DNA of 64,000 bases from Rhynchopus euleeides. Its lineage: Eukaryota > Euglenozoa > Diplonemea > Diplonemida > Diplonemidae. The stretch lies in NCBI GenBank assembly GCA_963210315.1, contig OY723301.1, positions 310,001 through 374,000 on the forward strand, given 5' to 3'. A program made the position numbers and the translations under genes. This document shows, one piece after another, positions 19,544-32,094 of this stretch (the stretch's first letter is position 1; each line of letters opens with the position of its first letter). The notes beneath the pieces are model-generated. The model had not been told where the DNA came from and ran no database searches. It saw only the letters and a program-made list of their open reading frames with translations.

Positions 19544-20806
19544 TCACGGGTGAGACGCACCCGATCGTGCCAGTTCCTCTGCGAATGCCTGGCCCTCATA
19601 GGGATTCAGGTGTGGATTGACCTTGTCCATCGTGCACGTGTCCGGCTTGTGGTTGCAAGGGTGGTGCGCCTCCTCGACGAGGCTCCACTTCTTGAAGTGC
19701 GCCTCTTCATCGCAGGGGATGTGTGCAGGGTTCAGCGCTGGGCTGCGGCAGACGGCGTTGCCAAGCAGGTCCAGCTCCAGGTTGTGCACCTTCCCCCGGT
19801 AGTGCACACCGTCTCCCGTGTTGTCGGGCAGCAGACGTGACATGTGGTGTGTGTCGATGATATGGATCCCCATACACGATGCGGCAAGCAGGTTTACCTC
19901 ACGGAAGACCGCCACCTTGTCGGGGTGGTTGCAGGTGTAGCACATGTCGACCGTCCTGGGGCACCTGTGACGGTGGATCCACCGCAGCCCGAACATGAAA
20001 ATCTTCGCGGACTTCCGCTTCCTCTGCTGCAGGTCGAGGAGATGCCGCTTCAGGGCCTTGTAATACCGCACCGGGCCACAGTTGCCCCAACCCATGTCCC
20101 ACATGCCTGAGTTGGCCACGATGACATCAGCAGTCAGCAATGCAGCCCTCGACTGTGTCACATTGTATGCGATGCGGATGTCCCGATCCCACGGGACAGT
20201 CGTGACACGCGGCATGAAGAAGAAGCTGGCATTCTTCGTCTCAGTCGTCTGGTACATCGCAGCGCGGACCTCCTTGCCGGTGAGCTCGCTTGTCAAATTT
20301 TCCTGCGACTTCTTCACGTGCAAGCGACGCATCAGATCAAACACAACAGCCTCCAGCTGTGAATCGCCGTAGAATAAGAAGTTGTTGCGCGCAAGGCACT
20401 CCCTCCAGAGCGCGTCAGTATACAACTTCAGGGTGCAGTTCGGCGGGTTGTACGAGATCTGCCTATGCGGGTTGTCATCAATGGTACCGTTGAACAGTTG
20501 CGAATTGTTCATGCACAGGTTGGGGTCTGACACCACATCCAACGGCACACTGGTGCTCACCGGCAGTTTTGTGGAAGGCGGCACACTGGGTGGCGTGTGG
20601 GGCCGTGACTCCGTCACATTCAACGGCACACTCGTGGGAGGCGGCAGCGGAGCAGCAGACGACAGGGGAGGGAGGGCGGCGGCAACAGGGACGTAAACAA
20701 CGGGGCAGGGTGGGCCTGCCGCAGCATTGTGCCGACTCAGGAAGACAAGTGCAAAAGCGATAGAGGCAGCAAGAAACACGCCCACGTAAGGGGTAGGGGG
20801 CGGCAT
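19544..20806 (-). CDS. Type II membrane PC-esterase / TBL-like SGNH protein
   Basis: 420 aa from the ATG at 20806, chosen because it places a hydrophobic anchor at residues 8-23 (VGVFLAASIAFALVFL) right behind the start. An upstream in-frame ATG at 20869 adds only untranslated-looking sequence. A Pro/Thr/Val-rich stem (30-95) follows. The catalytic part shows FYGDSQ with Ser149, an Asn at 232 (ANSGMWDMG) and DGVHY with Asp332 and His335, the SGNH pattern of PC-esterases, which include trichome-birefringence-like polysaccharide O-acetyltransferases. Paired Cys and N-glycosylation sites suit a Golgi lumen or surface location. Substrate unknown. A second copy lies at 33900-34704. Confidence 0.8.
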   Translation of the reverse strand: MPPPTPYVGVFLAASIAFALVFLSRHNAAAGPPCPVVYVPVAAALPPLSSAAPLPPPTSVPLNVTESRPHTPPSVPPSTKLPVSTSVPLDVVSDPNLCMNNSQLFNGTIDDNPHRQISYNPPNCTLKLYTDALWRECLARNNFLFYGDSQLEAVVFDLMRRLHVKKSQENLTSELTGKEVRAAMYQTTETKNASFFFMPRVTTVPWDRDIRIAYNVTQSRAALLTADVIVANSGMWDMGWGNCGPVRYYKALKRHLLDLQQRKRKSAKIFMFGLRWIHRHRCPRTVDMCYTCNHPDKVAVFREVNLLAASCMGIHIIDTHHMSRLLPDNTGDGVHYRGKVHNLELDLLGNAVCRSPALNPAHIPCDEEAHFKKWSLVEEAHHPCNHKPDTCTMDKVNPHLNPYEGQAFAEELARSGASHP

Positions 20807-21387
20807 GCCTGAGCAGAGTGCGTATGACACCTGTGGGGTTGCGAGTGTTGAGGTGCGGTGGGGTGACAAAAGCCAGCAACAGCAGGAGGGTGGGGGTGTT
20901 GCAGCACATGCAGGAAACAGGAGGGGCAGGCCTCGGTGGGTGTGGGGGGTGGGGGTGGATGCTCGGCAGCATGTGCTGCGTCGTGTTGTTGTGGTGTTGC
21001 TCTTCGCTTTACTGCTTAACTGAGTATTCTGTCCTGCGTTGGCCGCTGTTATCTCGACAGCGGCTGCATGGGCACCCCTTGCTGGGGCGGTGCGTGCTCA
21101 TTCCAACCCATGAGGAGGGGAGGACGGAGCAGGATGGGGTGCGGTGGGGAGAGGGCAAGGGGTTCGGCTCTCACCGACCCGCGTGGCGCCCTTCGCCACA
21201 CACACACAGGCTCTCGGGTCTATTGACTTTGGCTCGTTCGGTGCTCTTCGTCAGGGAGGGGGGCAGACGAAGGCATACATAACATATCGTATCATCTCAA
21301 CAACAACAACATCATCAGCATCATCACAAGCAACAGCAACACACACAGCCTGTGTGTGCTGCTCGCATTGGCCGCGTGGGCAGGCAT
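20807..21387. other. Intergenic between esterase and tubulin
   Basis: On the minus strand, an AG-ended pyrimidine-rich stretch (CTCGCAACCCCACAG) lies about 25 nt before the esterase ATG. No ORF. A CA-rich microsatellite-like run is near 21185-21205 and CAACAA/ATC triplet runs near 21300-21340. Confidence 0.4.
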
Positions 21388-24438
<3,051 letters not shown>

Positions 24439-26493
24439 CTACCTGCGGCGGTCGCCCTTCGGGAACCCGGCCTCCTGGATCACCTTCCACGCAGCAACGA
24501 AGTGCCGCTCGAACTGGGCCCGGTTCTTCTTGAACTGCCGCACAATGGCGTGCAGCCGCTTGTCCTGCCGCATCACCATGTCGATCGGCAGCATCACAGC
24601 CTGCATCCCAGGCCCCCCGCGGTACTGCAGGTCTGTCGGGTCGCGCATCGCACCCGCCTCGTCCCACCTCCCCACGTCCAGGTTGTGGAAATACTCGTTC
24701 CCGAAGACGAGGTTGTGCTCTGTCCACTGCCCCTGGTTCCCGCTCACCTCCAGGTGCATCGCCCCCATGTTGTGACCGCCCCCCAGCAGGCTCACCATCT
24801 TGTGCAGCGCAAACTTGTCCGTATCGAGCGAGATCCCGAGCTCCCCGAACTTGCGGAAGAAGTACTGCAGTGTCTCCCTGTGCGGGAACACGTCGTTGTT
24901 GAAGTGCTTCTGCGGCAGACGCGCGTTGTCCCCCACACACAGCCTGTCCGTCTCAGCAGGGGCGACGAAGTCACGCCGCCCGCCGCGGAAGAACAGCGGC
25001 GGGCTCCCCATGTACTCCAGCGCCGTGTTGCCCGCCAGCACGTACAGGTCTGCGCGCGACACGGTCGGGTGTGCCGCCTTGACAGCCGCAAGCGCACGCG
25101 TCGCCACATCCAGCCCGCGGTTGTCCGGGAGCCCCGCCTCGGGGTGCGTCCGCACGCACCCGCCGATGCTGCCGCCGATCGGGAGCAGCGCAGGGTTGAA
25201 CGTCGACAGCGTGTGGAACGCCAGCCGCACCAGCAGCGGCCTGAAGGTGGGCGGCTGCGACTCAATCACCGCCACGATGGCGTGCACCACAGGCATCAGG
25301 CCCGCACGCTGCTTCCGCAAGATGCCCTGCCCGGGAGGGGTGAGCGCATTGCCGGACCCGGACGCCGGGGCAGGGGTGCGCCTCCCAGGCGGTGTGGGCC
25401 GAGACGGCCTCGGTGTCGGCCTCGGTGCCGGGGCGGGCACGCTGCCCCAAATGGGGGGCAACCCCGGAGTCGAGGGGGCTGGGGTGCGCCTGGGCGCGCG
25501 TGTGCGGTCCCTGGGGGAAGGCGTGGACGGTGCCCCCCATGTCCCCGTCGGTGGTGGCGGTGCAGGTGTGCGGCTGCCCCAAGTCGACGTGGGAGGACTG
25601 GGTGCCGTGGGGGGAGTGGGTGTGCTCTTCGGCCCCGGTGTCTTCAGGCCCCACCAATTCCACGGAGCCGGTGTGCGCCTCGCAACAGGTGGCCCCCACG
25701 TCCACGTCCTCTTCGGTGTCGGTGCCGGTGGGGCCGGTGTGCGCTTCGGTGCTGGTGTGCGGCGGCTGCCCCAAGTCGAAGTCGGAGGAGCAGGTGTGCG
25801 CTTCCCCCACGTCTTCTTCGGTGTCGGTGCCCGAGGTGCAGGTGTGCGGCGGCTGCCCCACCAAGTCGAAGTCGGAGGAGAAGGGGTCCGCTTGGGCGTG
25901 CGGTTCGGCTTCCCCCACGTCTTCTTCGGCGCCGGTGCCGGTGGTGTGGGTGTGCGCTTCGGTGACGGAGCACGCTTCCCCCACGTCTTCTTCCGTGTCG
26001 GTGCCCGAGGTGCAGGTGTGCGGCGGCTGCCCCACCAAGTCGAGATCGGAGGAGAAGGGGTCCGCTTGGGTGTGCGCTTCCCCCAAGTCCGCTTCGGCGT
26101 CGGTACCGGTGGTGTCGGTGTGCGCTTCGGTGACGGAGCACGCTTCCCCCACGTCCTCTTCGGTGTCGGTGCACGCTTCGGTGCCGGTGTGCGGCCGCTG
26201 CCCCAAGTGCCCCAAGTCGAGGTCGGAGGAGAAGGGGTCCGCTTGGGTGTGCGCTTCCGCTTCCCCCACGTCCTCTTCGGCGTCGGTGCCGGTGCCGGCT
26301 CCGGTGTCCAACCGCCCCAAGTCGACGTGGGGGGGGTGGGGGTGCTTCGCACCTTCGGTGTCCGGGAGCCCCACCAACTCCACGGCGCCGCTGTGCGCTT
26401 CGGCGCCGGTGTCGTCGAGCCCCACCCCCACGCCTGTGCCAGGGTGGCACACAGCACAACCTGCACCAGCAGCAGCAGCACCCGCGCCTGCAT
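24439..26493 (-). CDS. Secreted class I-type heme peroxidase with long repetitive basic/proline N-terminal region
   Basis: 684 aa. Residues 1-22 are a clear signal peptide (MQARVLLLLVQVVLCATLAQ). Residues about 23-385 are low-complexity repeats of the type TPKRTWGKR and PPTSTWWGSRRTPAP, rich in Pro, Thr, Lys, Arg and Trp, resembling cell-wall or matrix linkers. Residues about 390-684 are a peroxidase of the APX/CCP class: distal RLAFH gives Arg423 and His427, GGGHNMGAMH gives the proximal His574, QW gives Trp590 (16 residues on, as in APX and CCP) and LPID gives the partner Asp638. The usual distal Trp is Phe426. It would reduce H2O2 outside the cell or in the secretory path. Donor unknown. 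A copy lies at 36843-39039. Confidence 0.85.
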   Translation of the reverse strand: MQARVLLLLVQVVLCATLAQAWGWGSTTPAPKRTAAPWSWWGSRTPKVRSTPTPPTSTWGGWTPEPAPAPTPKRTWGKRKRTPKRTPSPPTSTWGTWGSGRTPAPKRAPTPKRTWGKRAPSPKRTPTPPVPTPKRTWGKRTPKRTPSPPISTWWGSRRTPAPRAPTRKKTWGKRAPSPKRTPTPPAPAPKKTWGKPNRTPKRTPSPPTSTWWGSRRTPAPRAPTPKKTWGKRTPAPPTSTWGSRRTPAPKRTPAPPAPTPKRTWTWGPPVARRTPAPWNWWGLKTPGPKSTPTPPTAPSPPTSTWGSRTPAPPPPTGTWGAPSTPSPRDRTRAPRRTPAPSTPGLPPIWGSVPAPAPRPTPRPSRPTPPGRRTPAPASGSGNALTPPGQGILRKQRAGLMPVVHAIVAVIESQPPTFRPLLVRLAFHTLSTFNPALLPIGGSIGGCVRTHPEAGLPDNRGLDVATRALAAVKAAHPTVSRADLYVLAGNTALEYMGSPPLFFRGGRRDFVAPAETDRLCVGDNARLPQKHFNNDVFPHRETLQYFFRKFGELGISLDTDKFALHKMVSLLGGGHNMGAMHLEVSGNQGQWTEHNLVFGNEYFHNLDVGRWDEAGAMRDPTDLQYRGGPGMQAVMLPIDMVMRQDKRLHAIVRQFKKNRAQFERHFVAAWKVIQEAGFPKGDRRR

Positions 26494-26504
26494 CGTCACA
26501 GCAG

Positions 26505-26520
26505 CTGAAAGACGGGCACC
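26505..26520 (-). promoter_or_regulatory. Candidate splice acceptor of the peroxidase gene
   Basis: The minus strand reads GGTGCCCGTCTTTCAG, with the AG 11 nt before the ATG at 26493. It is kept in the duplicate, apart from small changes, before 39039. Confidence 0.35.
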
Positions 26521-26645
26521 GCAAGGCCCAGAGTAGATATCGGTGGGGATGTGTCCCTGTGGTGCGTGTGTGGGGTGAGACAGAGGACAAGCCACAGCAG
26601 GGCAGACGCGAAGCGCAACGCAACGCAACGCAGCACACCTCAACA

Positions 26646-27282
26646 AGGGACAGGGTCACGTGGGGAGGAAGCTTAGGGCTCAAGCTCAAGCGTGCTGTGC
26701 TGCGAGGCACGAAAGCGTCAGGAACCAGAACCCTGCAGTGCAAGTGAGATGCGACAGCGCAGTCACAACCCTTCTTCAAACTGCCAAGTAGTTGTTTTCG
26801 TTTTCGCTTCCAGAAAAGTCCGGTACTTGTCCGTGCGCACGAGCGGCAGTGTGGTGTGGCCCCTGTGAAGGGCGTTTGCTGTAATACAAAGCACTGCACA
26901 CAGTCGCCCCTACTCCGAGTCTTTCCCTGTGACGAAGCGACAAAGACGCAAGAAAAATTCCAACAGGGTAGAGGGTGTTGTTGTGAAGGGGGGGGGTGGC
27001 GGGTGAAGCCAGGTGCCGTGTGAAATACGTCGGGCAGCGTTGTGCCTACATCCAGGAACACCGAGTGGTGTTCCAGCCGGCACATTCTGCAGGTTAGACA
27101 AGAGGCGACTGAAAGAGAACGCCTCTCAAGCACGGCACCGTAAATCATTGGGGCAGAATGGAGAAAGCGATGCACTCTGCATAGCAGAGAGCAAGACGAT
27201 ACGCTCGCAGTACACACTGGTGGGGCGGGGTGTTGCCCGAAGACTCCTTTGTTGTGTTTCTCCAGAGGCTGGTCACCCCATC
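26646..27282. other. Intergenic between peroxidase and ankyrin gene
   Basis: No coding region seen. Contains a G-run near 26988-26996 and no inverted repeat that I can detect. Confidence 0.4.
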
Positions 27283-28674
27283 TTAGTGCCTTCTACTGCG
27301 CCATGTGTTGCAAAAAGACTTTCGCACAGAATACTCATCGATGAGGTCATCCTCAGACATGGCCTCTCTTCTCCCAGGCTGACGCTGATCGCCCAGCAGA
27401 CGTAGAACCTCTGCACTTTGAAAGAGCAGAATTGTCCCGTTGGGTGCCTCCATCATTGACATTGATTGAGAAATGCCAACAACAGTGCGCATGCCTTGTG
27501 TGTTCGGCAACCCGGCCACGCGGTCCCTCCTTTTAATGTAATCGAATGGCCTGCTCCCGCTGCGGTTCGTCGCCTTCTTATCGGCACCTGCATCCAAAAA
27601 AAGCCTGCACAGTTGTGCCGATCCCACGACTGCCGCGAGATGGAGTGCAGTGTTGTTGCGCTCGTCAATCACCCTATTGGGATCAAGTCCCAGCTCCAGC
27701 AGCTTCCTTGACGCGTTGAGCAGGGTCTCCATGGCGAGGTAGACATTGTTGCGATCGCCTTCAACAAGCCAGGAATCTTCTCGAACATAAACATTCATGG
27801 CCCGGTCCCAAATGTCCGTCACAGAGACCCCGTAACGCACTGCAATGTCAATGGCATCAGGGTCGAGAACGCCGTCGAGCCCTGCAGTGTCACCACCACG
27901 CAAGAGGAGTTCTTCTGCGAACACTAAGATGTCTGGCTTGATTTGGCTGTAATGAGGTTCACGATCGCCCCTGCGATACGTCTGAACAAGCTGCAGGACC
28001 AAAGCCGCCACACCATCCCGTTGTGGACGGTAGTAGAGCATGTTGAAGTCCTTATAGTTGATGCCATATTCATAGTACGTCTGAAGCGCAATATGCATAC
28101 AAGGGGCGACAGAAACAAGCTCCCCTATGTGACGTGCCTCTTCAGCCCCGGGTACGCGCGGTGACCGCAACGAATCACTGCCCCCTTCCTCCCGGGGATG
28201 TGAGTAGAACAGAGGGTGCACCCCCAGCCGGCAGAGAGCAAGGCGGAAGCTACGCGGGTCGTACCCCCATGCGTTGTTCCCCGAAGACTCGTACGCATTC
28301 GGGCCTTGTCCTGACGCCACAATCAGAGAAAGCAGCCGCATGTCTTCTTCTGACGACACTCCGGTCGCACACAGCATATCCACCGCCTCAGCCACCGGGA
28401 CATCCCCGAGCAGCGCCCTCAACAGCATCTCCGGCGGGACGTCCAGCTCCAGATCACCGCCAGCCTTCAGAGCGGTGGCGGATACAAGGATGCCGCTGTC
28501 TCCGATGCTCTCCGCACCCCCCTTGGCCCGCAGCAAACCGCCGACCCCCTCCAGGCCAGCCCCGACCTTCAGCTCCGCCAAAGCCTTCGAAGTCAGCGTC
28601 CCTACCCTCTCGTCAACCGCAATGTCGAGAACGCACTGTTCTCCTGTGGAGGTACAGGTCACGGTCACCTCCAT
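27283..28674 (-). CDS. Ankyrin-repeat protein
   Basis: 463 aa from the ATG at 28674, chosen because the protein-like part begins there (MEVTVTCTSTGEQCVLDIAV) and a pyrimidine tract with AG lies just upstream. The in-frame ATG at 28806 adds a proline-rich, UTR-like stretch. Residues 1-90 alternate hydrophobic strands and may be a ubiquitin-like beta-grasp. About 339-380 holds two ankyrin units (NNTALHLAAVVGSAQLCRLF, then DAGADKKATNRSGSRPFDYI). The middle is helical and of unknown family. No signal peptide, so probably cytosolic, a protein-binding role. It lies alone between the two copies of the duplicated block. Confidence 0.8.
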   Translation of the reverse strand: MEVTVTCTSTGEQCVLDIAVDERVGTLTSKALAELKVGAGLEGVGGLLRAKGGAESIGDSGILVSATALKAGGDLELDVPPEMLLRALLGDVPVAEAVDMLCATGVSSEEDMRLLSLIVASGQGPNAYESSGNNAWGYDPRSFRLALCRLGVHPLFYSHPREEGGSDSLRSPRVPGAEEARHIGELVSVAPCMHIALQTYYEYGINYKDFNMLYYRPQRDGVAALVLQLVQTYRRGDREPHYSQIKPDILVFAEELLLRGGDTAGLDGVLDPDAIDIAVRYGVSVTDIWDRAMNVYVREDSWLVEGDRNNVYLAMETLLNASRKLLELGLDPNRVIDERNNTALHLAAVVGSAQLCRLFLDAGADKKATNRSGSRPFDYIKRRDRVAGLPNTQGMRTVVGISQSMSMMEAPNGTILLFQSAEVLRLLGDQRQPGRREAMSEDDLIDEYSVRKSFCNTWRSRRH

Positions 28675-28694
28675 TTTCGTGGCTGTGTGAGCTC

Positions 28695-28717
28695 CTGGGG
28701 GTTGAGGGGGAGGGTGG
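28695..28717 (-). promoter_or_regulatory. Candidate splice acceptor of the ankyrin gene
   Basis: The minus strand has CCACCCTCCCCCTCAACCCC then CAG, with the AG about 20 nt before the ATG. It is the most textbook pyrimidine-AG in the window. Confidence 0.4.
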
Positions 28718-29649
28718 AAACTGTGAGAAGCTGGGCATGTTCGATAAATACACTGAAAAGGACCCCCTGCCCAACCCTTCGGGAGAGGGAAAGCCCTGCC
28801 TGTCACGAATGCGGATATCCGGAAGGGGCGCAGGGACGAGGGGGCGGGGGGGGGGGGGCGAGGGAGGGGGATACCGCTGAAATCGTCTCCTCGTTTGCGC
28901 TTTGTAGTAGCTTACCCCCTCACCCCTGCCCAGCAGCTGTGGGGGGGTGGGGGTGGGGGGAACAAATCCGGGCCACTGATGTGTTGAGCGAAGTCGCAAC
29001 ACCCCCTTCCGCTGTATAATCATAGTTTCCCTTATAATAATAAGAGAAAAAAAACCTGCAGAATAAAAAAGCCGGACTCTGAGCGACTTTTCGTTTTGAG
29101 CGCACAACAAAGAAATCAACCCGCCCCCCCTAACACCCCTCCCCCTCCCCCTCCCACCCCACCCGCCCCCCCCCTCTGATTTCTCTCTTTCGGTTCACTA
29201 GTCTCTTCTGCTTCTGCTTGTGGGGCGCGGCGCAGGACACGGCTTAAGCTTTTGGGGGCTGCCACAGGGGCGCACCGCACAACGAAGAATTGCGTGCGTG
29301 CGGCTTAACTCTGTGAGGCATAAACTCCTTCCCACCCCATGCTCAACTGACCGCTCGTGTGGTCTGCTGCAGGCCCTTCGGGGGTTTTCATTCAGGATGA
29401 GGCCTCGCCTTCTTCTCGCAAAAGAGCGTAGCGTGTAGCCCTTCCGCACATAAGCCTGAGGGGGGGAGGCGGGGAAGATGTTTTCGTTTGCCTGAGGGGG
29501 GCACCCGCTCAGTTCCTGAAGAGGCGCCATGGGGGGATGTGGCATGAGGTTCAGGGTCTTGGCTGTGGGTATAATGGTGGCAGAGTTCGCTGTTATGCCC
29601 CCAGTCAGTCGGAGGAACGATGCACCGATGGGGGGGGGGGGGGGGGGCC
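28718..29649. other. Intergenic with long C- and G-runs
   Basis: No gene. Pure G- or C-runs at about 28841-28858, 28936-28960 and 29120-29176. The right end is a 17-G run abutting the MITE at 29650. Confidence 0.4.
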
Positions 29650-30092
29650 CGGCAGTGGTGGCAGCGTACGGCCGTACGGTACGCGTACGCGTACGCCGTA
29701 CGCACTTTCTGAAAATCGCGCTGCGTACGCGTACGCAGATTTTGCGTACGGCTGGTATTCCAGGTCTCTCAGCACACAGTAGGCCACCCAGCGGGTGGCT
29801 GGGCCTGGCCTTTGCTCTTGCCTTTCACAGATGGTTCCTTGCCGCGCACGTGGCGAATAACTCGCAACACCTGCAAGTACACCCGCAAGCATACTGCAAA
29901 AGGTACCACTTCCGACTGGAAGGCTCCAAGGCTGCCCCTGGTACACCTGAGTTCGACTGTCGGATTTGGTGTTCGGCCATGGCCGTCTCCTGTGCTCCAT
30001 AGACTGCCGTACGCAGCGCCGTACGCGTACGCGTACGCCGTACGCACTTTTTGAAAATCACGCTGCGTACGCGTACGCAGCCACCACTGCCC
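29650..30092. mobile_element. CGTACG-rich MITE, copy A
   Basis: About 445 bp with GGCAGTGGTGGC and GCCACCACTGCCC inverted ends. Just inside each end are clusters of GTACGC/GCGTAC words (about 29665-29750 and 30003-30080). The right end is followed by TA (30093-30094), while the left TA and first base are replaced by C. It is nearly identical to 43618-44067. No coding sequence is convincing. Confidence 0.75.
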
Positions 30093-30109
30093 TAGGGGGG
30101 GGGGGGGTA

Positions 30110-32092
30110 GGGGGGCCCAAAACCCCCCTTTTTCGTGTAATCGGTGAAAAAATGCCCCAAAAAGTGACCCCAGACCCCCAAAACCACCCCACACCGGTCC
30201 AAAAATGGTCTGTGGGGGTCTGGTAACCAGTTTGAACGATTTTGAACGATTTTTGGCCGTGCTCGTCGCGTCCCCCGGTGAGGGGGGACGCTGTTTCGTG
30301 TTCTCCTTGCCGCACGGAGGCATTGCCTTACGTCGCCTCTTCCTCTTTTCCTTTATGGGCGGGTTAGTCTGGCTCAGAGGGCGGGACCGTGCTGATATGC
30401 ACAGTGACGACTCTCCCTTTTTTTGTTGTGCCCGCCTCCTGCCGAGTCGTGGCTGCTGCCTCTCAGACTGGGGGCGGGCGGTCGCCGACGCTGACGCGCC
30501 TGGCGGCCCGTGGAAAGTGACGTGGGTCTGGGGGTGGGGGGGTGCTGGGGTGTCAGGCCGAAGCCCTTGACCGCTGTTGATTTTTGCAGGTTTCACGAGA
30601 TCAGGTAGTCCTTCTCGCTGTGCTCCGTCACCCCTGCCTCAGCCAGGTAGCGTAGGGCCCCCTTGCAGTTGTGCAGCAGCAGGTTTGGTAGCAGAGGTAG
30701 GTTTTGAGGGTCTACACACCCCCAGATGGTGTAAAAATGCGAAAAAATGGGTGTTTTTGGGCCTTTTGGCCAAATGGGGGAAATGGGGTGTTTTGCAAAA
30801 AAAACGCAAAAAAATGGGCAAAAAACACCGTAGAATGGCCATGTGGTGGGTACCAGTGCCCACGGGGTGTCCAGGGGGCCCATCCAGGCACCACACGACA
30901 CCTTTTCAGCCCCCCAGGCACCCCAGATGGTGGTTTTTTACTGTTTTTTCATACCCCTGACAAACCCCTGACACCACCGGGCACCTATTTTTTCCGCTGT
31001 CAAGATGACCTGGGCTCCAGCAAGACCCTGCAAATGGCCCCCAAACCATGTGGCATGCACCTGGGAGGCCCCCAGAGGGGGTAGATGGTGATGGGGGGCC
31101 CTCCGAGTGGTGTCAGATGGGTCATGGTGGGCGGCATAATATGCACCCTCTAACAAGGGAGAACAACCCATTTTTCAGATGGTGTCCTCGGGGCCGCGGC
31201 TGACATCGCTCGCCCGGGAAGTGTGAGGCGGTGTGCGCTGCGTCCTGCACATAGGCTCCGAGCCGTGCGATACGCCCTTGAGCAGTCGATGTGGTCGTCA
31301 GGGCATGCAATTGCGTGGTAGTGCGAAATGGATGCTGCAGAGGGTGAAGGGCAGCCTGTTTTCAGCCTTTCAAGATCAGTAATCATCTCCTGTCCAGTCG
31401 GTTAGATGCACTTTGCATCGCTGCACATTGCATCGGGTACACAGAGCGCAGATGCTGCAGAAAGGCATGGGCAGTCGGCCTCGAAGACACCATCTGTAAA
31501 AATGGGTGTTCTCCCTTGTTAGAGGGTGCATATTATGCCGCCCACCATGACCCATCTGACACCACTCGGAGGGCCCCCCATCACCATCTACCCCCTCTGG
31601 GGGCCTCCCAGGTGCATGCCACATGGTTTGGGGGCCATTTGCAGGGTCTTGCTGGAGCCCAGGTCATCTTGACAGCGGAAAAAATAGGTGCCCGGTGGTG
31701 TCAGGGGTTTGTCAGGGGTATGAAAAAACAGTAAAAAACCACCATCTGGGGTGCCTGGGGGGCTGAAAAGGTGTCGTGTGGTGCCTGGATGGGCCCCCTG
31801 GACACCCCGTGGGCACTGGTACCCACCACATGGCCATTCTACGGTGTTTTTTGCCCATTTTTTTGCGTTTTTTTTTGCAAAACACCCCATTTCCCCCATT
31901 TGGCCAAAAGGCCCAAAAACACCCATTTTTTCGCATTTTTACACCATCTGGGGGTGTGTAGACCCTCAAAACTGGTTACCAGACCCCCACAGACCATTTT
32001 TGGACCGGTGTGGGGTGGTTTTGGGGGTCTGGGGTCACTTTTTGGGGTAGCTTTTTGAAATATTACACGAAAAAGGGGGTTTTGGGCCCCCC
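30110..32092. mobile_element. Foldback element with ~600-bp inverted arms, TA flanks, one-sided insertion
   Basis: Ends read TA-GGGGGGCCCAAAAC and its complement, with TA at 30108-30109 and 32093-32094. The right arm is continuous, 31482-32092. The left arm is 30110-30233 plus 30700-31190, split by 467 bp absent from the right arm. The loop is about 31191-31481. Arms are nearly identical, so formation or arm homogenisation is recent. No transposase is visible. Confidence 0.75.
30593..30700 (-). pseudogene. Exon-like fragment inside the one-sided insertion
   Basis: The minus strand encodes about 33 residues ending LRYLAEAGVTEHSEKDYLIS and a TGA, with coding-like composition unlike the surrounding A/T- and G-runs. 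It may be a captured piece of a host gene. The parent gene is not recognised and not in this window. Chance remains possible. Confidence 0.25.
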
Positions 32093-32094
32093 TA

